Below, in pieces: positions 20,626 to 29,570 of a stretch of 64,000 bases of DNA. The translations under genes were made by a program, and so were the position numbers. The DNA is taken from assembly GCA_012960505.1 (NCBI GenBank), contig DUBC01000030.1:205806-269805 (forward strand). The letters run 5' to 3'. Source of the stretch: Verrucomicrobiales bacterium. Lineage in GTDB: Bacteria > Verrucomicrobiota > Verrucomicrobiia > Verrucomicrobiales > DEV007. The notes under the pieces are model-generated. The model did not search any database. It saw only the letters and a program-made list of their open reading frames with translations, and was not told the DNA's origin. Numbering within the stretch: the stretch's first letter is position 1; every line of letters begins with the position of its first letter.

Positions 20626-22035
20626 TCACTTCCCTTCGAGCAACTTCACCATTGACTCACCCATAGCCCGGCCGATGTCCATGTAAGTCTGCGCGTTACC
20701 CTCGTAGTGACTGTTGGAAGCGCCTCCCTGACTGAGGGGGTGGGTGTAAACGGTACTAACATTCCCCTTGAATTCCGGATACTTACCTGCATCTCCATCC
20801 ACGGCGAGTTGGGCATCAAGGATCAGTTTCTCGTTCCCTTCCGCGCTATTCTTTGCGGTTTGGCCAAGTGTGGCGATGACAAACTTTGCTTGAGGGGCTT
20901 TGAACTCCTTCCGCAGGATTTTAATGAGGTGGACGAGATTCTCTTCGTAACGACTGGCGTGTCCGGCATTGTAGCGATCCTTGTCACCTTGCCACCAAGC
21001 AAATCCCTCGATCTCATAACCCCTCCCTTTCCAATGCGGGAACTCCTCATCGAAGTTATTGAGTACCTCATGCGCCGCACTAAAGCAATCGTCGTATTGC
21101 TTGCCGGCATACCAACCAATTGGCTTCGGCTCGGTGCCCTTGGCCCATGACTCGGGGGATTGCTTATAGCCTGCATAGATTTTTCCGCCATACTCATACT
21201 GCTTTCTACCAGGCGGAAGAAAATCCCACCCAAGCGACCGATTTCCCTGCGAAGTCTTTAGAATCAGCACCGGATCTTCATCATAATTACCGACCATATG
21301 CCCAAATCCCAACTCCGGTCCAATTTTCCCCGACTCCACTCCGAGCCAACGGCTTCCCGTAGCTGTAATGACTCCCTTGTAGTAAACATCATCACGAGCG
21401 ACCCACTGACTCTTTTCATTCTTCAAGTAGGGATACTTGCCCTCATAATTGACCAAAGCAGAAAGCGTTCCCGGAACATCCAAGCGAACAATCCAACCCA
21501 AGCCATTCGCATCATTGGTCAAGTAGGTGATCTTGAAGGGAACCTTTTTCCCGCCTTCGAGCTTGATACCAGTGCGTACAATCTCCTTGCCGACCTCTTT
21601 ACGATGAACCTCTTTACCATCGACCTCCATGACATTTTGCATAGAGCCTCCATAACCCGGACGAAATTCGTACATTCCAGTTTTTTCCACTTGGACAAAA
21701 CCTCTTGTCACCTGAGCCCCTCCGCCGGGATACGGAGATGGATTAGTTCCTCCGAATTCCTCCAGCTTGGTTGTTTTAATGGGCTTCAATTCATCATAGT
21801 TTTCCTTCGAGTCATATAAACCTTCATAAACCGACACCACCGGATCGATAAACTCCGATCCCCACCTACTACTTCCACCATCCACTTTGCCGGCACCCAC
21901 CATGTTGGATTGACCTGAAAGTATATAAACTTTTATAGGCTTAGAATCCCCCGCCTCTTTTTTTATTGCATTAGCAGCACAAATTGAGTGATTTAAAAAA
22001 GTTAAAACAATTAAGAAATTAATAGATTTGTTCAT
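20626..22035 (-). CDS. SGNH (sialate O-acetylesterase-like) protein with PA14-like insertion
   Basis: 469 residues from the ATG at 22035. The open frame runs on to 22107, but the chosen ATG gives a proper signal peptide (MNKSINFLIVLTFLNHSICA) and removes an overlap with the upstream gene. Block I is VYILSGQSNMVGAGKV. A PA14-like beta domain is inserted after it (FVQVEKTGMYEFRPGYGG, DGKEVHRKEVG, PFKITYLTND). The SGNH core follows: IGPELGFGHMVG, LILKTSQGNRSLGWDF, IEGFAWWQGDKDRYNAG, and the C-terminal NSHYEGNAQTYMDIGRAMG. The usual Asp two residues before the block V His is not present (S-N-S-H), so activity is less certain than in the paralogue at 18322, which lies 27 bases downstream. The two look like tandem duplicates, except that this copy lacks the C-terminal module. 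Confidence 0.85.
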   Translation of the reverse strand: MNKSINFLIVLTFLNHSICAANAIKKEAGDSKPIKVYILSGQSNMVGAGKVDGGSSRWGSEFIDPVVSVYEGLYDSKENYDELKPIKTTKLEEFGGTNPSPYPGGGAQVTRGFVQVEKTGMYEFRPGYGGSMQNVMEVDGKEVHRKEVGKEIVRTGIKLEGGKKVPFKITYLTNDANGLGWIVRLDVPGTLSALVNYEGKYPYLKNEKSQWVARDDVYYKGVITATGSRWLGVESGKIGPELGFGHMVGNYDEDPVLILKTSQGNRSLGWDFLPPGRKQYEYGGKIYAGYKQSPESWAKGTEPKPIGWYAGKQYDDCFSAAHEVLNNFDEEFPHWKGRGYEIEGFAWWQGDKDRYNAGHASRYEENLVHLIKILRKEFKAPQAKFVIATLGQTAKNSAEGNEKLILDAQLAVDGDAGKYPEFKGNVSTVYTHPLSQGGASNSHYEGNAQTYMDIGRAMGESMVKLLEGK

Positions 22036-22075
22036 TGTAAAGGTTAGCAATTTATTTAGTTTTAATTTCTGAATA

Positions 22076-24961
22076 TCATTCAGCCATTCCCGCCAACTCA
22101 GCGGCAATATTTTTGAGGCTTTTTGGCCATTGATTAAAGTTTGTGCTCTTAGCTCCCGAAATCCTGGGAGCAGTAATTCCTTCGACTAGAGAGTTCGTCG
22201 GTTGAGCATAAAGAAACTGGACTTTTTCCTGACCATGTGTGCCTGACAGACTTTTGACGTAAATTTCCAACTCGGTCGCATAGTGGGCAGGGTCCTCACC
22301 TATATTGCTTTCGGATGGCACCCAGATCACCCCCGAGACACCCATCGGAGTCAACGGACTCACACACCAGTTATAGGCATAGGTTGGAATGGTATCCGGT
22401 GATACGGAATCACCCTTGCCGGCTTCCGGGAAGGCGGGTGCCTGAAGAGCAAAGGTCGATGAGACCTTACCTTGCTTGTCTGCCTCGGTAATATTTTGAA
22501 CGAAAACCTGGACCTCCTCAAGGTGCTTGACGACGGCCTTCTTTGCCACCTCGGAATTGGGGGACTGGAGGAACAACTCGTCGAGGCGGTCCTTGAAGTT
22601 CGGATTCTTCACGTCCCTGACACCTTGAAAGGATGTCCAGGATAGTGGAGAGGCGAATTGTCGATTACGTCCTCCTTGTCCCGATGACATTGTGATAAAC
22701 CCCTGCGGGATGCCCGGTCGATTCAAGGTCTTAGCAAACTCATAGGCAAACATGGTGACCCCGCTGCTTTCCTTCGAGAAATCAGCGCTCAACCAATGGG
22801 ATCGGTATTTTCCACTACCAGTCTCAAAACGACGCTTCCTCGGGATGGGAAAGCTGCTTGCATTGGTCTTTCTGCAAAACTCTCTCACCAGCGGCATTAT
22901 CTTGGGCAACTCGATCTCTTTGGCGCGTCTATCGTAAGGCCACTCGGTGGACAGCAGCGTGCTCCCTGTCAGGTACCAGACGTCCCCAATGAGAATGTCC
23001 CTGACCGTGCGGTGGAAGCCATGACTGGACTTGACCTCGAGGGTAATCGGCTTGACCGCAGCCTTCCTTGACGGGAAGGTCACCGACCACTGCTCCAGGT
23101 CATTGGGAAAAACGGTTTGTGCAACACCATCAAGGGTAACGGTTACTTTGACGCCTTTGTTCACATGCCCCCAGATTTTTATCGGGTGATCTCGCTGAAG
23201 AATAACTCCATCGCGGTAATACTCTGCCACCTGCAAGATGGGGTAATTGGGATCAGTCCAACGAGTATACTTCGCCTTGAGGGCCGCGGCTTTTTCCAGG
23301 TCGTCTTCCTCGAATATAAACTTCCCGTCGACGGCAGCGAAGGGGGTTGCCGGCAGGCCGGCCTTGTTGTAGAGATTGGAATTCTCTGGTACGGCATTAT
23401 AGGCATACTGCACGCCGATCGGGGAAGGCACCTTTGCTGAAGTGACCACCACGGCATCTTCAATAATCACCGCCTCGGCAGCATGCCACTTCCTGTCTTT
23501 ACCGCATAGTCGGAAATGATTGAGCTTGGCTCCCGGGGTGAGCTTGGCGGGTTCCACAAACTTCCCCGGTTCACGGCGATCCCTGGCCATGCCCTTGCTG
23601 CCGACCATCAAACCACCGAAGAGACTTTCCTTATCAAAGGAGACCATCACTTTTTTTCCTTCCACCTTATAGCCGCTGTAGATCGGACCGGTGTAGGCAA
23701 CGTTCTTGTCGTATTGTTTGGAGAGGGCCCAGCGAGCCATGCGCATTCCGGGGTGCAGCTTGTTATAGTAGTGTATGCCCCCGGGGTTGGCCGAATTAAT
23801 GTCGGATTGCACGACCATTCCAACATTTTCGCGATTGTTGGCAAAGTACATGTGCTGCACCTGACGGATGTCGGCAAACCCGACGTTATCGGGGTCAGGA
23901 GACCCGTAGGGTTGCATCTGAGTAAAATAGAAAGGCATCTCCGGCATGCCCCAGGCATCTCTCCATCCTTTGACCAGAGCTTCCATCCTGGCTGCGTAAA
24001 TCCTACCATCCCCACTGTTGCTGGTCCCCTGACACCAGATAGCACCCCGAATGGAATAAGGGATAACTGGAGCAATCTTGCCATTAAAGAACTGAGAGGG
24101 CCCGCGCCACATGCCGGCGATTCCCGGGAGACTAGGGCGGGCGGGCATCTTGCCCCCGGCCTCCCCAATCCTGCCGGCTTCCTCCTGCCATGCCTTTAAG
24201 TCCTTGTCGTATTTCACGAAAGCATCACGGCCTTGCTTGGTAAGCGGATCCGCATCGCGCATGAGGTCAGTATCGCCCTTAAGTTTCGTGTGTGCCTCAA
24301 TTGCTTCGCGCTGGGCAAAAGCCTCAATTCGCGTGTTGCTGTGGGCACTGAGCAGAATTCCAATTGGAACGTTCAATTCCTTATAGAGCTCGTGGGCGAA
24401 GGATAAGGACAGGGCCGAGAAGCCACTCGCGGCGGAGGCTTTCTTCCAGCCCTCCTCGGAGGTAGCTCTTTTCTGCGGATAGAGGGCGGACACAGTATTA
24501 ACGTTGATCTCTCGGATAGGAACATCCTCCTTGGAAGATGCAAGTTCCCGGGTCAACTCGTTGCACATGCTCTTGCCGGCTACCCAGACCATATTGGACT
24601 GACCGGAAGAGAACCAGACCTCACCGACCAGTACCCCCTTGAGCGAAATGAATTTTTCTTTGTCGTTCTTCACCTCAAATGCCCGCTCTTCCAGCGAGAC
24701 CTGGAGAGGATCGAGTTTCACTATCCAATCACCATTCTTGTCCGCCACCGCAGTCTTGGTTTGCCCGGCAAACTTGACGGTGATTTTGTTTCCCGGTTCA
24801 TCGAACCCCCAAACGGGAGTCTTGGATTCCCGTTGAAGGATCATGTTGTCCGTGAAGGGCACCGCCAATTCCAGTTGCTGATCGACAGCCAATACGCTGA
24901 TTGCAAGCGATAGAGCCAAGAGAAAGGAGAAGAGTATTTTTTTTATGCAATAATATTTCAT
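22076..24961 (-). CDS. Two-domain sialate O-acetylesterase-like protein, second domain catalytically degenerate
   Basis: 961 residues from the ATG at 24961 (MKYYCIKKILFSF, a signal peptide ending VLAVD); an in-frame extension to 24994 is less likely. The first half has a beta-sandwich (PFTDNMILQRESKTPVWG) and then SGNH block I VGEVWFSSGQSNMVW, GAIWCQGTSNSGDGRIY, and IHYYNKLHPGMRMARWAL. The second half, from about residue 550, repeats the layout (YYRDGVILQRDHPIKIWG; LIGDVWYLTGSTLLSTEW; GVIWVPSESNIGEDP), but GQSNM is replaced by GSTLL and no block V His is visible. I infer an internal duplication in which the second copy has lost catalysis and may bind ligand. The gene is preceded by DUF1552 (gap 71 bases). 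Confidence 0.85.
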   Translation of the reverse strand: MKYYCIKKILFSFLLALSLAISVLAVDQQLELAVPFTDNMILQRESKTPVWGFDEPGNKITVKFAGQTKTAVADKNGDWIVKLDPLQVSLEERAFEVKNDKEKFISLKGVLVGEVWFSSGQSNMVWVAGKSMCNELTRELASSKEDVPIREINVNTVSALYPQKRATSEEGWKKASAASGFSALSLSFAHELYKELNVPIGILLSAHSNTRIEAFAQREAIEAHTKLKGDTDLMRDADPLTKQGRDAFVKYDKDLKAWQEEAGRIGEAGGKMPARPSLPGIAGMWRGPSQFFNGKIAPVIPYSIRGAIWCQGTSNSGDGRIYAARMEALVKGWRDAWGMPEMPFYFTQMQPYGSPDPDNVGFADIRQVQHMYFANNRENVGMVVQSDINSANPGGIHYYNKLHPGMRMARWALSKQYDKNVAYTGPIYSGYKVEGKKVMVSFDKESLFGGLMVGSKGMARDRREPGKFVEPAKLTPGAKLNHFRLCGKDRKWHAAEAVIIEDAVVVTSAKVPSPIGVQYAYNAVPENSNLYNKAGLPATPFAAVDGKFIFEEDDLEKAAALKAKYTRWTDPNYPILQVAEYYRDGVILQRDHPIKIWGHVNKGVKVTVTLDGVAQTVFPNDLEQWSVTFPSRKAAVKPITLEVKSSHGFHRTVRDILIGDVWYLTGSTLLSTEWPYDRRAKEIELPKIMPLVREFCRKTNASSFPIPRKRRFETGSGKYRSHWLSADFSKESSGVTMFAYEFAKTLNRPGIPQGFITMSSGQGGRNRQFASPLSWTSFQGVRDVKNPNFKDRLDELFLQSPNSEVAKKAVVKHLEEVQVFVQNITEADKQGKVSSTFALQAPAFPEAGKGDSVSPDTIPTYAYNWCVSPLTPMGVSGVIWVPSESNIGEDPAHYATELEIYVKSLSGTHGQEKVQFLYAQPTNSLVEGITAPRISGAKSTNFNQWPKSLKNIAAELAGMAE

Positions 24962-25032
24962 ATGGATGAATTCTGAAACCGTTCGGAAACCCACTTTCGC
25001 CGCAGACAGTTACCTTGCCAAGATAACATATT

Positions 25033-26412
25033 CTAGGCAAGGAATCGCGCGATAGGCCCGGTCTGAGGCATTTTCTTGCGCGACATCGCCAGATCCAAAT
25101 CGCCGTAGTGTTCGATCGGGTTTCCGCAGGCGTTGAGCAGCGTGGTGTACCAGTTGCCTAGAGTTTTGTGACCTTCGGTGGCGTGAAATGGCAGACGGAT
25201 AAAGCGCCCCGCTATATCCAGTTTCGATTTTTTGCCCGTCATGATCATCATCGGAGCTTCAGTATTGGGACCGTGGTGGCCGGCGCCGGTTTCGGGGAAA
25301 TAAATGATCGTCGTATTGTCGAACATCGTTCCACTGCCTTCGGGAACGGATTTCAGTTTCGTGACAATCTTCGCAATTTGTGCTACGTGACTGGCCTTCA
25401 CGATATCCCTGAGCTCGTAATCTCGACTGTGACCCAACCGGTGAAGATCGACTTGCCCTTTATTACCTGGCAGGGTTGTGATCGGTGTGCCGAGATCGTC
25501 CATGGTATAGGTAACGACGTTAGTCAACCCCGAGATCAGGGCTGCAAGCATGACGTCGGTGAACGCATCCTGCTTTTCGGGAAGACTGGCATTGGGACCG
25601 CCGTTGGCATGGATCTTATCGATCTTCGGGAGGTTCTTTGAGATGGTCTCCGTCAGCGAAGCTACCTTTTCATTTCGCTGGCGGATCGACTGGATCGAAT
25701 CGACGTGATTGCTGATTTTTGTCCGCTCCTTGCCATCGAGCCCCTTGAGCCTTCGACCTTCCTGCTCGTGCAAGTAACTGAGCAACACGTTGTCCGAGTC
25801 CACCGCACTGGTGTTGGTTACCGACTTGAACAATTCTTCGTAGGCGGTTTGCGGATCGGCATAGCAGAAGTTCCTCTGATGCATCGCCGGCGCGGAGAAA
25901 CCGGAGACGATGCCGGTCCTGAACGCAACCGTACCCGACCCAGAGGCCAATGACAACTCGACGTGATCGAAGGGCGAGGGGAACAGTTTGGCCAATTCAA
26001 AGTCAACCGTGGTTCTTTTGATCCCGCTGATCGTGTTACGGCCCGCTTTGTAAGCGCCCAGACATCCCGAGAAAGAATAGTGACCGCCGTCGCTCATTTC
26101 CATCGAAATGCCGTTCAGGATGGTCATGTTTTCCTTGTGGCCATCCAACTCCCTCATCCACTGTGGCAACTCGTGCTTGTCGAGGTCGGCCTCAAACGCT
26201 TCCTTGTCCTTGTCCTTCTTCTTCTGTTCCTCCGAAAACGTGGGGAGCGAAAACTGGCTGGGGATGTTTCCGTTCGACTTGCGGATAAAGATGAAGCGAT
26301 GCGGATGGGGATCCGGTTTTACGGCTCCAAGAAGATGATTGAACGAGGGTGAGAGCGCGAGGGCACCCGAGCCCAGGACTGAGGATTGGAGAAAGTTTCT
26401 GCGTGTGGTCAT
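25033..26412 (-). CDS. DUF1552 family protein, Tat-exported
   Basis: 459 residues; twin-arginine signal at residues 4-5 (TRRNFLQSSVLGSGALALSP). The body reads FIFIRKSNGNIPSQFSLPTF, LNGISMEMSDGGHYSFSGCLGAY, VDSIQSIRQRNEKVASLTE and TTIIYFPETGAGHHGPNTEAP. A charged insertion FSEEQKKKDKDKEAFEADLD at residues 60-79 is not seen in the two other DUF1552 proteins of the window. An imperfect relative of the HxxSHH region is VDLHRLGHSRD. The start lies 4 bases downstream of the DUF1588-type gene, so they form a pair. Function unknown. Confidence 0.9.
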   Translation of the reverse strand: MTTRRNFLQSSVLGSGALALSPSFNHLLGAVKPDPHPHRFIFIRKSNGNIPSQFSLPTFSEEQKKKDKDKEAFEADLDKHELPQWMRELDGHKENMTILNGISMEMSDGGHYSFSGCLGAYKAGRNTISGIKRTTVDFELAKLFPSPFDHVELSLASGSGTVAFRTGIVSGFSAPAMHQRNFCYADPQTAYEELFKSVTNTSAVDSDNVLLSYLHEQEGRRLKGLDGKERTKISNHVDSIQSIRQRNEKVASLTETISKNLPKIDKIHANGGPNASLPEKQDAFTDVMLAALISGLTNVVTYTMDDLGTPITTLPGNKGQVDLHRLGHSRDYELRDIVKASHVAQIAKIVTKLKSVPEGSGTMFDNTTIIYFPETGAGHHGPNTEAPMMIMTGKKSKLDIAGRFIRLPFHATEGHKTLGNWYTTLLNACGNPIEHYGDLDLAMSRKKMPQTGPIARFLA

Positions 26413-26416
26413 GGTT

Positions 26417-29400
26417 TTAATTGTTATCTGATTTTCGAAAAATGAAGGAGTCTGAAGTCAAGAGAGACACAATCACGGCATCAAAACTACCGGCATTATC
26501 AAGGTAGGATTTTTCCGCGTCAATGAGCGTCTTGGAATCGGATAGTACTTCATTGCGACCCATGAAGTATCTGAATGCGTGGCGAATGATGGACTGGCGC
26601 ACGCGAGGCGATTTCGCCAAACGCTCGGCAAGTTCAAGAGCGTCCCGAACCTCACCATCGATCTTCTCGTCTCCCGTGCCTTTAATGAGACTACTCGCCT
26701 CCACGGGCAGCGTCTTGTACTGCGCCACGTTGATTCCGTTTTGGGGTGAAGCCTGGCGGTCGGCCTCTTTGATCAAATTCTCAGGATGCTCGATACTCTC
26801 GACAGTGCGAAAACGGCCGAAGTCATCGTAGATTTCAAAGGGCAGACCCAGCGGGTCCATTTTCTGATGGCACTTCCAGCAATAGACATCGCCGGTTCTT
26901 TTTTCGAGACGCTGACGAAGGGTCTTGTGATGGTCCTCGGGGATCACCGCGTCCACCGTGATCGGTACGTCGGGAATGGTACCAGCAAGAAGTTTTTCAC
27001 GGATCCACTTACCACGGCGAACCGGATCGGTCTCCAGGTTCAGCGAATGAGCGATCAGCCAAGCCGGGTGCGTGAGCATGCCTTTCCGGTTCGACATTTT
27101 GGCGGGTTGATGGGTCGGGTAGTCCCAGTTCCTATAATCAATACCGAAGAACGTGGTGACCTCAGGTCCCCGCATTTGCTGACCGGTTCGAGTCGAGGCA
27201 TTGCCTTTGTTCCAGTATGCCATCCCCGTCGAGTCATACGGCGCTGCCGCTTTTTGCCCTTTCTCAAATCGGATAACAAGGCTGCTCATTTGGGTCTTGA
27301 ACGATCTGATCCAGTTCGATCGGCGTCGATCGTCTTTAAGAAAATTGGGAAACACCGTACCCATCATTTTCATCTTGTTGATGAAGTCCCAATGCTCGTA
27401 GAGCTCATCTTCGGTAAAGTTTTCCCAGTCATGAGCTTTAAAGTAATCGTAGATTTTACGGAGGCGATCAGAGGCGGCTTTCATCGCCTCATTGTCGCCC
27501 GAATGATAGACGTAGAATTTTTCGGTGGTAAGCAATTCCTCAAAGACATTCCGATCTTTTGCCAGAATATGGGCGACCAACATATCAGCTTCGTCCACCA
27601 GGCGTCCTTTCGAATCATCATAGCGCCCAGCGCCGAAGCGGGCGTCATCCTTGAACAGGGTCATGGTCTTGGTGTAGCCGAAGAACTCGCGAAAAAACCG
27701 TAGTTTACGAATCGGCAAATTGGTGATGCTCGAATTGAAGCCGGTTTTCTGTACCGATTCGTCTATGACGTAGTACTGATCTCTCCGTTTGAGCATACGA
27801 ATCACTTCGCGCCGATAATCTTCGCGTGTGCTGAGCTTGCCTTCCTTCACCGCAACGACCAACTCTTTATCGGGACTGCTATCGATGAGGGCGTTAGCTA
27901 GTGCATAACTGGCGTCGCGAGATGACATCATGCGTCGACCATCCTCATCGGTCGGGCCCTGCCCAAACTCCGAACGGTAGACCAATTCCGAGCTCAGAAT
28001 AAGCGTCTCAATCAGTTTGGCAATGGCCTCCTGATTGCCCAGCGTTTTCATGTACGTTTTTGTCAGCGCGATGTTTTCCTTCGCCTCTTGTTCGGTTGGC
28101 TCTCTCTCATGGATTTTGGCAAAGAGTTCATCCACCAAATCGTCGATCTGCTTTTCGCCTGCCTGCCCCGCGGCAATACGGTCCGCCATGAACGACACAT
28201 CCCAGTCGTTCATGCACTTCTCGATGATATACTTGTAACGATCCCCCTTCTTGCGGTGCTCCTGGATCGACGCATTGATCACCTGCATCTCGCTCTCAGA
28301 AAGTGACCGGTACGGCGGGAGCGCCATATTTTGCTTTCCGACGTCTTCGTAGATCAGCGACATGTCCCACCGCGCGCCCATGATCTTCATGAGCATGATC
28401 CGGCCTAGAAGCCGTTTCTCATGGACGCCGGAGTTGAACCAATCTCGCTCACACTTCTCAATCACTTCTTCGTAGGAAACGTCCTCCTGCTTGTATTTTT
28501 GAATACCACGATAAATGGCCTCAATATCCTGACGATCGTATCGCGTTCGCAGCAACTCCATGTTGTCCTCTTTTGCCCTAGGATTGCCCTTTGAATCCAA
28601 AGGCACCCGCACCTCGTTCACTTCGATCCGGACAAACTCCGGTAGCAGAGCTTCATTTCTTTCTTTGTAGATATCCTGCGCGACGTTCTCGATATAGGCG
28701 TTTAAGAACCTCTCACGGGAGGCGAGGATTTCCCGGTGCGCCAACTCCATCTTCATAATGCGGTGCATCGCGGGGTAGTGCGCCTTCATCGCCTTCTCGG
28801 ACGACATATATGTGGCGATCTTCTTGGCGTTGGAGATCATCATCAGCAGGTGACCGGCGCTGAGCGCAGTGGTGTCGTAATAACGCACACCTATACTGCT
28901 TGGAAGCAAGAAGGGGTTGGTAATGCTTTGCCGCAGATTATGGCCACCGAATCGTTTACTGACATTGACTCCGTTGTCGCCGATGACGTCCATCTTTACG
29001 CCATCAATCGTTCTAATGCTCGGATGGTCAATCAGTCGATTGATCTTGGCATTGAAGATGAACTCACTGACCAACCAGTGGCGGTCGCGAGTGAAGCCTT
29101 TCAGATGCGCGTACTCTCCGGAGAACAGCTTGTCGTGATCGGCGTAGTTGCCGAATTCCGGTCTTTTTAGCTTTTCCTCCAGCTTGGAGGCATTGTGTTG
29201 CTTCAGTTCGCTGGAAACCCACTCAACCAAGAAGGCCCGCTGTGCTTCGCTCGGTTGCTTCTTCTTTTTGGGCGGCATCTCCTTAAAGAAGAGTTGCTCC
29301 TGCATTTTATTGAGCAGGTTGAGTCGTGTATCGAGGGCCAGAGTATCCAAGCGATCCAGTCGGACATCTTTCTTTTGGATCTCCTCGTCATGGCAGGAGA

Positions 29401-29560
29401 AGCAGTAAGTATCGAACAACCTCTCGATCTTTGGAGGAATGAAGAGCCCGGCCGCCTTTACCTTTGCACTTCCAACGCATGGAAGGCAGGCAAGGACCGT
29501 TACCACTGCTCCCAAGAATAACTTAGGTAATGGAAGATACAGTTCAGTGGGTTTTGACAT
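26417..29560 (-). CDS. Long PSCyt1/DUF1592-DUF1588-type secreted haem-motif protein
   Basis: 1047 residues, about 130-190 more than the two comparable proteins here. Signal peptide residues about 14-32. PSCyt1 carries CFSCH at residues 53-57 (TYCFSCHDEEIQKKDVRLDRL). Its late section has the PSCyt3 signature CWKCHQKMDPLGLPFEIYDDFG and DUF1585 (VRQSIIRHAFRYFMGRNEVLS). The middle (about residues 140-500) is alpha-helical and charged (RHWLVSEFIFNAKINRLIDH; RTRYDRQDIEAIYRGIQKYK) and does not show the usual DUF1587 start, so this is an atypical subfamily. It lies 10 bases downstream of the PDZ/DUF6288-like gene and 4 bases upstream of its DUF1552 partner. Probable extracellular or periplasmic redox-type protein; role unknown. 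Confidence 0.82.
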   Translation of the reverse strand: MSKPTELYLPLPKLFLGAVVTVLACLPCVGSAKVKAAGLFIPPKIERLFDTYCFSCHDEEIQKKDVRLDRLDTLALDTRLNLLNKMQEQLFFKEMPPKKKKQPSEAQRAFLVEWVSSELKQHNASKLEEKLKRPEFGNYADHDKLFSGEYAHLKGFTRDRHWLVSEFIFNAKINRLIDHPSIRTIDGVKMDVIGDNGVNVSKRFGGHNLRQSITNPFLLPSSIGVRYYDTTALSAGHLLMMISNAKKIATYMSSEKAMKAHYPAMHRIMKMELAHREILASRERFLNAYIENVAQDIYKERNEALLPEFVRIEVNEVRVPLDSKGNPRAKEDNMELLRTRYDRQDIEAIYRGIQKYKQEDVSYEEVIEKCERDWFNSGVHEKRLLGRIMLMKIMGARWDMSLIYEDVGKQNMALPPYRSLSESEMQVINASIQEHRKKGDRYKYIIEKCMNDWDVSFMADRIAAGQAGEKQIDDLVDELFAKIHEREPTEQEAKENIALTKTYMKTLGNQEAIAKLIETLILSSELVYRSEFGQGPTDEDGRRMMSSRDASYALANALIDSSPDKELVVAVKEGKLSTREDYRREVIRMLKRRDQYYVIDESVQKTGFNSSITNLPIRKLRFFREFFGYTKTMTLFKDDARFGAGRYDDSKGRLVDEADMLVAHILAKDRNVFEELLTTEKFYVYHSGDNEAMKAASDRLRKIYDYFKAHDWENFTEDELYEHWDFINKMKMMGTVFPNFLKDDRRRSNWIRSFKTQMSSLVIRFEKGQKAAAPYDSTGMAYWNKGNASTRTGQQMRGPEVTTFFGIDYRNWDYPTHQPAKMSNRKGMLTHPAWLIAHSLNLETDPVRRGKWIREKLLAGTIPDVPITVDAVIPEDHHKTLRQRLEKRTGDVYCWKCHQKMDPLGLPFEIYDDFGRFRTVESIEHPENLIKEADRQASPQNGINVAQYKTLPVEASSLIKGTGDEKIDGEVRDALELAERLAKSPRVRQSIIRHAFRYFMGRNEVLSDSKTLIDAEKSYLDNAGSFDAVIVSLLTSDSFIFRKSDNN

Positions 29561-29570
29561 TTTTGCTTTA

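Noticed and set aside
23516..24199. 227-codon open frame on the plus strand inside the two-domain SGNH gene
   Set aside because: Antisense to a clear coding region; His- and Val-rich translation typical of an opposite-strand shadow.
26786..27703. 305-codon open frame on the plus strand inside the DUF1588-class gene
   Set aside because: It lies opposite a well supported protein and its translation has no recognisable domain or sensible start region.
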